Assembly (NCBI RefSeq): GCF_000003815.2 | Contig: NC_049979.1 | Coordinates: 10,889,381-10,953,380, forward strand | Length of the DNA stretch: 64,000 bases | DNA from: Branchiostoma floridae | Lineage: Eukaryota; Chordata; Leptocardii; Amphioxiformes; Branchiostomatidae | Reading direction: 5' to 3' | In this document: positions 23,327 to 37,100 of the stretch, one piece after another | How positions within the stretch are numbered: the first letter of the stretch is position 1 | Layout of the letters: every line of letters begins with the position of its first letter | Position numbers and translations under genes: made by a program | Notes under the pieces: model-generated | What the model was told of the DNA's origin: nothing | Seen by the model: the letters and a program-made list of their open reading frames with translations, nothing else | The model's database searches: none

Positions 23327-26300
23327 AGATGCTGCCTCGTCCAGACTGCTACATGTGTGCTGCTTTAATCAGGAACCCTCAAATACACCAATGTGCCTTC
23401 AATAAGTCAGAATATCCTGCCAAACTTTGTCTCAGAGGATCAAGCAAACAGTATATCTTGGCCCCCCATGTATGGCAACGGGCCACAGAAAATGTCAGCC
23501 AGTCTCAAAATGACCATAAAAACTGTGGGAGGTACATTTTGTACATCTGGACTTGAATAGATATTTCTTTCTTGATAATGTTCCCCATTGCGTACCAGAA
23601 TATCCTGTGGACAAGCCAACAGCAGATTTTGGTAGCAGGTAGAAAGACTGCTGTAAAAGGGGAAATTGTTGCAGAGATTTTTTGTTACGGCTTTCACTGA
23701 ACCAATATGAAAATTTTTGTTCCATCTTCTGCCTGCCGTCACCTTTGTCTCAATAGCAAACCTAAAACCGCCACAAACTAAATTTGCTCCTACTGCAAAA
23801 TTAAATCCCCAGAAACAATTTCCCTTTTACAGTATAGTGTGCATTACACGCATCATTTTGTATAGATTCACACTTAGTAGTTTGGGCTTGGCCATCTGGA
23901 AAAGCTTTATTTCAAAGTTCAACCCTTTAATATTGAGTTGTGATTTGCTGCCAACATTTCTGCAACATATACCTACTAGTCAGGGGGACAGTTACTCAAG
24001 CAGCTGGATAGATTTTGAAAAGGGACAGACATGCAAGGTAGCATCCAGTACCTTTCTTCAGTGGCATTAAGCATGATCTGTAGATCAACACTAAAAACTA
24101 AACACTATGATTGTATGAATTGATATTTAGATAAGGAACTGGAGGAACTGTTCACGGTTTGATTAGTTTGCAGTAAAAGCAGTAGTATTCAGCATTTGAT
24201 CATACTGCTGCTGGGATCCCTGACACGGGAAGGTCTGTCTTCACACCATGCTTCCAAGTGGCTCTGTCCAGCGGGTCACATATATAACATACAAATATTT
24301 CACAATTTCCAGTATTAGATTGAAATCAGTGCAATGACAGACAGATTCGTATGAGAATGAATCTTGCAAAAGAATCTAAGAAAAGTAGTGATACAAAAAA
24401 GCAGATGGCTGTACCTTTTTCGATGTACGTTAAGCTTTAAATCAATGCTATGCATCAATTTCTAAGCAAACCATTTGTAAAATAATTATCAGCACAAATA
24501 AGTGGGGCCAAGATGTAATAGTAACATTTATGATATATTTATCATCCATATGATGACAAAACATTCCTTAAAAGATGGCTGCCTAGTTGCAATCCAAAAA
24601 ATGTTGTGCGATATTTGTTATTGATGAAATTAGATGATTCTCAGTATGGCTATAAGCCACAATCATTGACTCTCTTCTGTAAGATGAAAGGTTTGTGCAA
24701 TGGAAATGAAGCTGCTATAAGGAGATATCTGATTACAAACTCAGGATGAAGAACAATATACTTTTTGATAAATGGTTTGATATGATGAATAAAGGGATTA
24801 TGTCTTTATTGTTTGATGGCACACGTCACACTGCTTGATTGAAAGTGTGGTTTTGGGATGTGTAAAGGCCGATTAAAAATGTTATGTCACAACTGAGCTC
24901 TAACCAGTACATACAAATCACACCAGAAATTTTTTGCAACAGGAAATGACAGCAGATGACAGGTTGAAGATTTGGAATTGCAAATATGATGGTTGAAAAT
25001 GTTCCATGTCTTCTTTTCTTTTGGTGACAACGCTGCACTGAGTAGCCTCCATAGCAGGCTCTCTATGGACTTTTTTGGCACTTTTGCTGGCCATTTCTTT
25101 TTGTACTGGGTCGCTGATTGCTGGCTGAGGGCAATTTGTAAAAGTACCCTCTTCCAGCATACAGTGCAGCAGCGTTGCCTATCGACATGATTATGTACTG
25201 CAGGTAAGTGTCCACTGTCTTCGCCACCTGCCAGACAGGTTTAAATGTCTCGTACCCCCTTGGTACCGCATACCGGTACGCAGCACAAATGAAAACCATT
25301 TTTTTTTTTGGAAACAGTTAACAGTTAAATCAATTTTCGTGGTTATCGCGACACTCCGTTCCCAGGTGGACGGCCTCTTGGCTGAGGTCTGGCGGAAACG
25401 CTGCTACCTGGTCTTCCCAGACGTTCTTCATCATCATCATTTGTTATCCTTTGACGTTCTAGATGGAAGAAAATTTGACTGTTCATTCCTTCAGACCTTT
25501 TTAGTGCTTAGTGGCACATAAGACCACATGTTTCCTTGCTCCTTTCCGATATGTCCTGATCCCGCGACGTTTAACCGGCTTCTTCCCAGTTTGAACAAAA
25601 TTAATTGGAACTGTGACGTTGCTACCACAGTACCATGTACCAGCTGAGCCAAAGCCCCGATGCAGCGTTCTGTGTATGTCTTTAGATTATGTATGGCGGG
25701 GGTTAGCGCGAACGCAGACCCCCACTATCAGAAATTCCGCAGCCGAGTTACCCGCGTTTGGGGTAATCGCAGGGGTCAACCCAGGCCGACAGTGCAATGG
25801 TCAGGCCTCGCCCTGGACAGTCGCCGTGCGTGATCAGCGTACTATCTATGCCAGGTAAGTATGACGTCATGAGGTCGGCACACGCACCTAGCCAAGACAA
25901 CTTTATCTTTTCATTGTGGTTATCTTCACAAAATGAAGTCTGTAGATAACGGTTGTATGTGATACAAAATCATAAAGGAAATAACGATTTTAAATCTTCA
26001 GTTTGAAAAGTGCACAACTTTTTGGAGCTCGAGAAAAATGATCATAATTTTCGACGTCGCAAAAAAAAGAAACGTTTACGTCTGTGATTTATCATTAACA
26101 TAATTATCTACCTTGCCAATGACGCCTCATGATCATAATCATTGGTGACGTCATTACATCACCTATGGGCATGATACAGTAGTGAGCAGATCAGGACCAG
26201 TACGCTGACGGGACTAGCAGAGAACCCCAGTCCATTATGCTCGTGATGAGGGATGCTCTATACCAGCCTCCCACCAAAATAAAGTAAACTAATTTTTTTG

Positions 26301-26971
26301 CACAAAGATGAGAACATAATATATCTATGTACAGCCGTATATCTCGGTGTAACGCACCTGCTTTGCAGGCAGGCGGTGCGACAGCAGTAGCTTATATTAC
26401 CAAAAGCTCCTTGATATTACTGAGCGACCTGTCAAACCAAGGACGTCATTGTCACACCAAACATTTGCACGTCTAATCTCGAACGTTATTTGGAACTATC
26501 TAGTGAGGATGCCCCCTTTTGAAAACAACACAAGACAACATGTGGGGAACAACACTCATAGATACATTCCCACATGCATGTATAGGCTCGAAAAAAACGC
26601 TCGTCACAAATATACATTGGCGCCTTCGTCAGAGAATTGCAGCGAAAATGTTATTACATTTCTATTGTCATAGAAAACAGGTCAACCGTTTAGATCATAA
26701 CAAGCATTCCGTGTTGCCGTCAAACCTGTCATTGTCTGTTTGCCTGTGGCAGGGGCTCGCCTATTCACCAGTCACGCCAGTGTGGGACTGTTTGGGTATT
26801 TGCATTTGTCGCCTAGGCAACACGCCCCCTGGATTATCCAGGTGTGTTACTGCAGGTGAATCGGCACAGGTAACGTGGGGACAAGAAACTAGACAGAGAA
26901 AGGGATAGTGTAGCCGAATTTGGCCATATTGTTGAACAAGTCGACGTCGCTGATTATATCATGTATTGAAT
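23327..26971. other. Intergenic stretch
   Basis: No exon of a recognised protein family is seen between GALM and the candidate exon at 26972. The stretch carries repeat fragments at 23991-24075 and 24179-24231. A minus-strand frame of 78 codons (25299-25063) was examined and not accepted as a gene. Confidence 0.5.
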
Positions 26972-27048
26972 ATGGCACGTCTGGGATTGAGCGAAAGAAT
27001 CGTGTCAGAAGACACCCTGGTCATCTGCGGAGCTGTGTACAATACGAG
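26972..27048 (+). CDS. Candidate first coding exon, possibly of the Roc-COR-TIR gene
   Basis: An ATG at 26972 opens 25 codons (MARLGLSERIVSEDTLVICG and five more) followed by a good donor, AG|GTAAGG, in phase 2. The next strong exon is the NHR exon at 28160. An AG at about 28132-28133 (CCGGAG) would join in the correct phase to give SLCGARITM before that exon's ATG, but it lacks a pyrimidine tract. This could be an alternative first exon, part of another transcript, or chance. No domain is recognised. Confidence 0.22.
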
Positions 27049-28159
27049 GTAAGGCTCGATAGAATCGGCTGAAACACACCCACTGCAATGTTAATAGACA
27101 TTGGGACAGTATTGTGTTTTAACTATAGTTCTAATGTGAACTATTATGTTGACGGGTGGATATTTTCTCAGTCTGGGTAGCGTTTGTCAGAGCAAAGCGA
27201 ACATCCAAGCCCTTTCGATCTCACGTTTCGTGGATCATAATTAGGCCATGAATAGAACAGGTGTCATGGCGGCTGTCTATGACAGGATGTACAGGATGAC
27301 CAAACTGATGTAATCCCTCTCACACACATATGCTATCTCCACAAAGTACTGATTTTCCTCTTCGCGAGACAACTGCCACTTGGGCCAGGAGAGATTATCA
27401 ACATATCCATTAAGTCATAAACGACCACACTAAACTGCTAGGTGACGAGGCATTTCTATTGTCCGAACAAAGTTCACCATCTTGTAGTATTTGCACGCAG
27501 TAACTAATCTGTTATGGCAATTATCGTGCACAGTGATTTTGTCGATGTATGAAATAATATACATTTATTTTTATCCATTCGTCGATAAAGATAAGATATC
27601 GAGGTAGCAGGATATATTAGCAGTTCATTCAACTGGATATGATTTTTTTTTCAAAACCATATCAAGCTGCTTGAGTCAATGCTATTTGGCATACCTTTAT
27701 TCATTGTTGTGACATTTATTGTTTTTGATACACATGTATGTGTTTCTTTCGATCATTTTTATTCGATAATTGAGCAAAGAAAATAATGTTTTACACAGAT
27801 AGAAGTTTAGTCAGGCACGTATATTGATGTGTCCTCAAATTCACCAATTTTTATTGCTGTCGGATATCATGAAATATTTATTACACAAAGCCAATCTTTC
27901 GTTCACTCGTCATGCAGACAATTAACTATGATATGAATTATGATTTACTCCAGTGATTCCATGTGAACATCATCTTGACGACACGACAGAAGCCAGCCAG
28001 AAAGATGAATGATTTCACCCGTTTCTTCGTGCCATAACCTTCGGTTCAAATATCTGATGACTAGAAGTACTGTTTCTACAACTTGCTGAAGACTTATTCC
28101 GGTGATAACTGATATCAGCGTGATCTACCAACCGGAGTCTGTGTGGAGCACGCATAACG
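27049..28159. other. AT-rich gap before the NHR exon
   Basis: No gene is seen. A fragment resembling the repeat at 18193 and 30589 occurs near 27632. If the candidate exon at 26972 is real, this would be intron 1 of the following gene; otherwise it holds that gene's promoter and 5' leader. Confidence 0.4.
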
Positions 28160-31100
28160 ATGTATTTCCACACCGTGCACGGCACTGCCATCACCCTGTC
28201 GGGCGACAGGCTGACGGCTACGCGGGGAGACGGCTTCTGTAACGGCATCACCTTCAGCGCCGCCCCCATGGAAGTCGGCGAGGAGATCTCGATCGAGTTC
28301 GTCTCGACGACGTCGTCCTGGAGCGGCGTCTTGCGCTTCGGAGCCACCTCGGTGGACCCGGGCACGTGGAAACAGGAGGACCTGCCGAGGTACGCCGTGC
28401 CTGACCTCACCAACAAGGAAGGCTACTGGGCGAAGGCGATGCCTGAGAACCATTGTGAGCCAGGGAACCTGATGACGTTTCACGTGGACGCTCAGGGAAA
28501 CCTGAGGTACTCCGTGAACAATGACGACAAGGGAGTGTTCCTCTCCGGGCTGCCCACCGAAGTACAGCTGTGGGCGCTGCTGGACGTGTACGGGGTGACC
28601 ACCTCCATCAAGTTTGTCAGTACCGGTGAGTTCTCCATTTTTTTCAATCTTCGCAAAGAGGTCTATGTTGTCGATGCTGTTTGTATGTGTGTTTGTGTGT
28701 GTGTGTTGGTGCCTTAATACTTTTTGGGAGTCCAAAACTAAAACAATAGATAAACCCGAATAATTCCCCCCTTGACAGTGATGTTGCTCCGATCCTTACA
28801 GATGATGTCCCCACTGAGATCCTTGCGCGCGGCCCACACGCCCTGAAGGCGTTCAAGGAGGCGGCCAGCTCGGGCACCAAGCCGGTGTTCCGCACCCGCC
28901 TCATGCTGGTCGGGCAGGACAGGGTCGGCAAGACTAGCCTCAAGAAGTCGCTCACGGGGCAGACGTAAGTAACGGGACGACAGACGTTATTCCGAGGTTA
29001 AACGTCTATACCCACTTTTGTAAACAGTTAATCAGACTGGTAAATTAATGGTTAACAAACTTCTTTGCACACACAACCACACAACGGGAAATGTGTTTGA
29101 TGGTCCACCGAAACTGCTACAGGTGAAAAACATTGGTTGACTTTAAATGAAAACTTTGTGTACCAATATTTTATCCTGCACTACATCCTGAAGCACTGCA
29201 TACCAGCTATACCAAGACATCTTTTCCTTCCTCAGGTACGACTCTGGAGAGATCAGCACGGACGGAATCGACACCGCGGACGCCTGTGAGATCAACGTGC
29301 AGGACGCGACTTCCTGGAAGGTCCACGGCAACCAGGAAGACTCAGACTCAAAGAAGAAAGGCGTGCTGGGTAAGTACGGTATCCGTAGCACCGTCCAAGG
29401 CGTCACACTACACGGAAATAGCTTACCCTACGAGTCTGCGAGCTCAAAAGGAGAAGTTTCGGTTGTTATACTGCCGGTGTCCTATCGTTTACTGAAACCA
29501 AGGAGATTTTTTAACCTCCTTGCTGAAACTGAGCAATGTTAGGGATTAGCAAACGTTAGCAGGCCACCGAGTCCTGTCATTGCACGGTGGATTTTAAGGC
29601 AAAAATACATTCGACTCTGTGGTGATTTTGATATTCGATGACCTTCTGGCGATCAAAAAATTCGACCGAATGTCATTACCTGTGTGGCGCCGGTTTTCTG
29701 ACTCTGCACACAGAAGTAGGTAATGACTCTACAGAGCGGGCAGTGAGAGATCACGTATACATACCACTGTTCGCTTGTGCTGAAATTCTACCATGTTATT
29801 TTCCCCAGACGGATCGTTTGGAGTGGAGGAGGAGTACGCCCAGGCGGTGGCGCACAACATCGTCAAGGCGCTGGTAGCTGAGAGGAGGAAGAACAAGGAC
29901 ACGGAGGAGCCCGCCAAGAAAGCGAACATTTCGAAGGGCCCCGTCAAGAGCACCGAAAACGCAACAAGCAATGATGATGACGAGAAACCGGTGGATACAG
30001 ACCAAATCGTCGAGGTATTCATTGTATTTTTGTCCGATGATGATATCTAGCCCCCATACATGTACATTTGAAACAAGACATTGGAATTCAGCACAATCGT
30101 GAATTCTACAGGAACAGATTGGATTCGGAGCCTCTCCTAGGACGTATTGGAATCGGGATCAATTCTTGGACAATCTGCGATTCTACTAGTATAGATTGGG
30201 TTAGGGTTAGTACAGCTAGGCTAACCTTAGCCTCAATCCTATCTAAACTACTACTGGTAGAATCGCGAATTGTCCTAGGATCCCAAGCGCAATCAAATTA
30301 AGATAGATTCTAGTTTGTCATAGGACAGATTGCGCTCGCGGACTGCCCTAGGATAAGTCTGTAGATCTGCATTACAACTTTCAGCCCAGCACTGGTGCGT
30401 TGTGGCTAAAATAATCATGGTGTCGAGCTGCTTGCCCAGACTAACTTAACCCAACTTCTCCGAGTGTTTCCGTCCTAACTGATGTTCTGTAACTCCCGTG
30501 CCTGTTGGTCTTCATTGGTTCGTCGACGTCGCAAATACTTGTGTTTGGGTAATATAGGGCACAACATTGTGATTACAACTGTCGTTTACTCAATCAACTG
30601 GATATGATTTTCAAACGGCAAGACATTTCAGCTAGCATTCACTACCTGCCGCAACACCGGGAACACCGATGAAATCTTGTTGTAGAGCAGGTTTTATACC
30701 CTAACTGTAAATTAAACGGATGATATAAGTCGTATACTCACTATCGTTTTATACCAACAGGTGTACAACAAGCCCCCCGAGCACACTGAGATCTCCCTGA
30801 AGGATAACGACCTGCTGAAGGACATGCCAGCCCGCGTGGTGGAGCTGGTGACGGGCCTGCTGACGGAGGCGGAGGAACACGGGATGGAGCACAAACCTGC
30901 CGAGGAGGCCACCAGGCCCAGCATCATCATGAAGATATGGGACTTCGCCGGGCAGTCTGTGTACTACACCACACACCAGGTAATGTTTCAGTCCGTGTAG
31001 TACACCGCACACCAGGTAATGTTTCAGTCCGTGTAGTACACCGCACACCAGGTAACGTTTCAGTCCGTGTACTACACCACACATCAGGTAATGTTTCAGT

Positions 31101-34100
31101 CCATGTACTACACCACACATCAGGTAATGTTTCAATGCTAATCATAGTTCCTCTTATTGTAATCAAATGCAATGACTTCCGCAGGTGTTTCTGACGCCGC
31201 GAGCCGTCTACACCGTGGCGTTTAACCTGTGCCATGACCTGGACGCCAAGGCGCTGACCCAGGTGCGCCGGTCGGAGGGGAGCGACGATAAAGCCAAGGT
31301 AGGGAAAATGGTCACTCTGCATTGCAAATACGTCATGCTTTACTCATGTTTATATTTCTGTTGCTTATGTTTACAACAACCTCTGTTGTATGTTTTCTTC
31401 GTTGTTGCAATGAAGTTCTTTAACGGAAACATTTATCAGTCTACGTGAAAGCCAACGCATTTGAGAACTGTAGTCATACATTACGTACCGGCTGCCGGTG
31501 CTATTTTTGATAAAGTTTGAAGCTAATTAGAAATGACCAACCGAAACTGTTGATCACCATGACAATGACACACCCTACATATACTGTAATAACATGTCAC
31601 CTTCTGCCACCAGATTGAATGGGAGGAGAGTGAGATGACCAACATGGACTTCCTGGAGTTCTGGGTGAGCTCGATCCACGCGCACACGGCAGATAACAAA
31701 CCTAAACTGCAGAAAAACGGTCACAAGTCGCCGCCGATCTTCCTCGTGGGAACGCACAGGAATTCCCTGGATCCGGACCCTGCCGTCTGCGAGAAAAAGG
31801 TGTGTGTGCCTGTGTTTGCTTTGAACGGTCACAAAATGCCAACACATCGGTGTAATAATCAAACAGACAGGCTGAGTCCTTAGAGGTTTTAGTGGAAGAA
31901 GATTAGATATAGGACCTTGATTAGAGAACAAAATTGGCTTCAAAACCAAAGTACAACTACAACATCATTGGATGAAATCCACAGTGCCTAGTCCTAGACA
32001 ATGTGTTCTAGATGTGTATTATATGATGTAACACGTGGACATTTGTATCCACAGACTCGTGAGATTTTCGCAAAAATTCGGAAGAACCTGAAGGGCCGAC
32101 CGATGGAGGGTCACGTGGTGATGCCGTACTACGCGGTGGAAAACGGGCTGGAGGACGACACAGAGGTAAATCGGTCGCACAAATACATCTTGTAACGTTT
32201 CATGCTTCTAAGCTACGCAACAAAGTAGATTTTAAAGCATTGGATTAGCAGAGTTCATCAAGCCCCGAGGAAGAAAGGTTGTTGCTAAAATCTACCCGGC
32301 TGAGTAACTAAGAACCCGGTATAACGTAATGTTTTTTACCAACCCAATATAACTACTTAATAAAGACACAAACCTAATTGAACCATGTAACCATATCGTG
32401 TAGCAGATGTGGTAGGGTAGGATCATATTTCAGTACCAAAGACAGGACCATGTACTGTACATGTCGCAGGGATATTGAGACATGATCACATTTTAGTATC
32501 ATGGACAGAACAATGCATTGTAGCAGGGATTGTGGAATAAGATCACATTTCAGCACTAAGGACAAGACCGATACAGTAGTAAGGTTAATAGGATTGAGAC
32601 CACAGCTCAGTAGGAAAGACAGAATACTTCTAGTAGAGCCGTATGATATGATCAGTTTTCAGCACCAAGGACAGGACCTCGCACCGTAGCGGGGGTTGTT
32701 CGTTAGGATCACTTTTCAGTACTAAGGACATGACCATCTATCATAGCAAGGGAGGTAATATAGAAGTCTTGTGAGTTGTGATTCTTACATAACGGTCACG
32801 GATATGTTCTACATGCCCGTTATAAGTGTTCAGACTTCACAACGCTACATCTTACACATCCCCAGATCGCCAAGCTGCGGCAGCACATCGAGGAGGTGGC
32901 GTACGGCGAGCCGTACATGGGGGAACACATGCCCATCAGGTGGCTCAAGTTCGAACAGTACGTGGCGCAGGAGACGGAGAACGGAGTGGACTCTCTGTCC
33001 CTGGAGCAGGTAAATGATGCGGAATACAAAATGTACAAGTACAAAACCTTACACGGGGCTAGGTGCACACACCTTAGATTAGATACTTTTGATGATTTGA
33101 TGCTATAACTTCAAGATACTACTGAGCACAATGACGTTGAGAATAAAGAAAGGAAGGATATTAACGTTACATATCAATTGCACAGAAAATGTATTTAGTC
33201 AAATGTAAAGCCCATGTCCTTTCCTGTTCTCATGAGAGGGCAAGAATCTCTCTTATGCATTCAGCAATCTACATAGCCGAGCGAGAGCAAGTCCATCCAA
33301 CTGGGACCTTGTGTTTCTGTACACTATACACGTCATATCTTCCTTCTTTAGGTCCAAGAATCCGTTAAGAAGTTCGGCATCCACAGTAGAGACGAGCTGG
33401 TCGCCATGCTGGGGTTCTACCACGACCTGGGCACTATCGTCTACTTCGGTACCCAGGGCGCCGTGGACGACACGCTGCAGAAGACGGTCATCTTCAGGCC
33501 ACAGTGGCTGGTGGACACCTTCAAGAGGGTCATCACAGTCAAGGACATCGATGATCAGGTATGTCTGCCAAAACAAAGTGTATGAAAAGTGTTTAAGACA
33601 TATTTCAAATAATTAGTATCAAACAGTATTGTACGGGATTTTATTGGAAGGAAGCATATTACCACCTGGAGCGGCCTGTCGGCATAAACGTTACAGCTCA
33701 TTCCTATACATGTCAGATACTAAAAATATGTGCTAGGATAGTGACCCATCTATAAATCCCAAAATGTCAAGATCAATCCCTTGATCTTAAGTGGCATGAC
33801 ATGAATAAAAGTTGAAACGTTCTGACTGTCTTTGAAAGGAATATATTTAAATGTGCACACTTCGATCGGGATCTCTATCACAATATCTATAGAAATCTCT
33901 ACATGAGTTAGCAAACTGTGTCGTTACGGCGTCGCTCACGTGTATGATGGTTACCGTTCCAGTGGGACCGGTTCAGTGAGGCGTGGGCGCGGCTGGACGC
34001 GGAAGGCGTGCTGGAGGACTCGCTGATAGACTACATGTGGCGGGACGTGCTGCAGCAGAAGCCGCTCCTCCTCAACCTCATGGACAAGTTCGACCTGCTT

Positions 34101-37100
34101 TGCGAGAGGCTTCCGCCGAAAAAGGTACCTCATCCTTTGACGCTTCGGTCACATTTCCAAACCGTGGCCTGGCCGAGATGTTAAATGAAAGTGTTTATCA
34201 CGGAAAATACACGAATTATTGACATGACTAATCATATTCCGTTCTGTGTGCTTTGTTCACTCTTTTATTGTACTTTTCGTTCCCGAAAGCTGCCCGGCCG
34301 GGCCCCGGTTTAAAAATGTGACATAGTGTGAGGAGAAGATGACTGATGACTGATAATGAAGTTCCTGCCTGGATGTCTAACCTTCATCGACTAAGGCTTA
34401 GGTCGCATTTCCAAACCGTGGCCCAGCCGGGATATTTTGAGAAACAAAAAATTAAAATGTATACCTAGAAATATACACATATTATGCCCATGAATCTTAT
34501 TTTGACATTTTGTGTATTTTGATGTCTTATGTATCATTCTTTTCGCTCCCGAAAGCTGCCCTACCGGGCCCCGGTTTGAAAGTGTGACCTAGGCTTAAGG
34601 GATGTTGAGCTGACAGTTAGATGTACAATGGTTTGACAGGGCATTCCGTGTGACATAACATAACCAGCTGTTGCCGCATCCTGTTGTCCTGTGTAGATCA
34701 CTTCCGAGGAGAGAGCGGACTGGGTGAAGAGTTATTACGTCCCCTCCAGGCTGCGTGAGAAACCTCACGACGTGGAGACAGTCACGGACCAACCGCACTT
34801 CTCCTTCTTCCTGTGGTTCCACGGCTTCCTCCCAGGTACAGTTAGAGAGCATGTTCGGATAATAGCAATTAAATATGCATCATTTCTCGTAACAGATAAG
34901 GCACAATCCTGGTGATGGCATGTACTCAGATACACATTGGTTTACTGACAGCCGGGAATGAACTTGCTTTACCAAAGAAGAAAGAAATGGTCAGTAGTGT
35001 GCTACTGCTGAAGGACTTTGCAGAGATAATACTTGACAAGCCCAGCAAAACCTGGTAACAGCAATTAAGCCCCTTCGAGCATTCAAAAGAGGGCCTACAA
35101 GATAGTTGTAGTGCTGTCCATGGTACTGAATGAACCTTTAAAACAACTGTGTTCCTTAGAAAGACGTGAATGGTACTATCATACTGACACAAATGTGATA
35201 ATTTGCATAATTCTTTTATGCTTTTCAATCAGAAAGGGTAGTTACAGCACTGTACATGGTACTGAATGAACCTTCAAAACAACTGCACAACATAAGTGTG
35301 CTGCTTAAAAACAGTGTCTTCAAACTGTTGCAAATGTGTCAAGCATCACTGCAGTGTATGATTTATTGAGTTTTGCTCCCACCAGACGGGCTGTTCCACC
35401 GGGTGCTGACCCGCGCGGTGCGGTGGGCGCAGGAGTGCGGCGGCCGGGAACCCCAGCTGTACTACCGGAACGCTCGCTTCTACCTGGACGAGGAGCACGA
35501 CTACCTGCTGGAGATGGCTCCGCTCAGGCTCTCCAGGATCAAGGTGTGCCCCAATAACTACGTCATCTCGTAGCTCTTAGCATATGAAGTCTAGCGATCC
35601 TGTGTCTGGTCGTGAGTTCGAATCCCAGCTGGTGTCCCTCACCCGAAACGGGAAGGGTATGACGGCGGACGTTAAGCCGTGGTCCAGTGTTCATTGTATT
35701 TGTCGGAAAGAGCTAGGGGAATGGCCCCGTTACAATGCACCTACATATATCGTACCTTTTGTTGCATTTTCTGTCATGACCAGTGGAAGGCCATGACAGA
35801 AAGGTCTTTCGTGGGCTATTGTAAAACTGGTTCGAGATCACTATCACTTTTAGACTGGCTGGCGCCAGCAACTTACACGAGCCAGCAATATGTGTTAGGT
35901 ATAAGAAAGTCATATTATGTTATGGCTTACTGGTCTTCAATACTCGAATAAATCTGCGTCTCTTCTCTATCGTACAGCTTGACGGCATACGTTAATGAAA
36001 ATGCAGTCCATGATAGACTGAAACGAAAGAGGTAATTTTATCAACGAGTTGTCTAATATAAGGCTGTTTCGTTTCCAGGTGTCAGTGGTCCGGGTGATGG
36101 ACCTGTCAGATGATGCAGAGGAGGACGATCTAGGAGAAGCCAAACTTCCTCCTCCGGACCCACAGTCGTGTGCCAGGGTATGTAACCACCGTCCCTCATT
36201 TCATTGCCTTGTGTATTTGTAAGTACAGTGCGATTGGGATGGGGCATGCATGGACTGCCGCGATTTGTTGGTCTTGTATCAAACATGAAATTTTATTTCT
36301 AACAACGGAGAACAGTTTCTGTTTCAGTTCTTCTCATGTAACCCGTATACTTGAAATGAAACACGAAACGGACCCCAAAGTAGCAACAGCATGCCTTGTG
36401 AATACTTATTGGCATAAACATTAACGTTTCGTTGCAAAATACCCGACCGAGCCCGTGGTAGGACATGTGATGTGGGCCTGAGTTAAGTAGTTCAGTGCCC
36501 AGATGTGGTCTCTGAGTTGGCCTTGCACTGAGCAAACTCGTTTGGCTCGCACGTCAATCATGAAACCAGGTTAGTTTGTCTGACAGATGTGCTCACCCTT
36601 CTGCTGATCTCTCCCCCAGGTGCGACACTTTGTTGACGCGACGCTGGCGGACCTGCAGGAGATGTGGATGAAGAGAGTGAAGTACAGCGTCACCGTGCAG
36701 TGTCCCTGCGGGGACCCACAGGAACACTTCCTCTCACTGGACCAGTGTCTAAGCGGGAAGGTAACGAATTCTGTGTCATGCGTATCATTCTATACATACA
36801 GAAAAAATTCTGCAGGGAAGAGATCAAATTTAAAGACTCTCATAGGAACCTGGAATAGGATAGATAGCAGGCTATATAACGGGATCGCACACATTAGCGT
36901 TTCTTGAAATGAAATAAGTATCTTATGATGTTCTAATAAATGTAAGAGAGAAAAATGCTGAGAAGTAATTTTTAAGTCCTCACTTCATCTATATATATGC
37001 ATATTGTAACAAAGTACACTCTACTAAGAGACAACTATGGTTTATAAGTTCTTTCCAAACAACTAATGTTTTTCACCCGCCGAAGGTCGTTATGTTATTT

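Noticed and set aside
25063-25299. Minus-strand open frame of 78 codons with some membrane-like character (DTYLQYIIMSIGNAAALYAGR)
   Set aside because: It resembles a small mitochondrial membrane protein only vaguely. There are no clear neighbouring exons, no 3' signal and no family match that I can name. A splice-like CAG/GTAAGT on the opposite strand confuses the picture. It would need transcript evidence.
28115-28735. Long minus-strand open frames opposite the NHR exon
   Set aside because: GC-rich antisense of a strongly conserved plus-strand exon. The minus translation is rich in Arg, His and Gly and has no domain.
30068-30360. Open frame and AT/GC patchwork with repeated TAGGAT/ATCCTA motifs after exon 4
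   Set aside because: The motifs suggest a degenerate local palindromic repeat, but boundaries and inverted ends could not be defined, so no element is called.
35614-35626. Possible tRNA gene
   Set aside because: The B box is good, but the acceptor and anticodon stems do not pair and unrelated sequence follows, so a SINE is the better reading.
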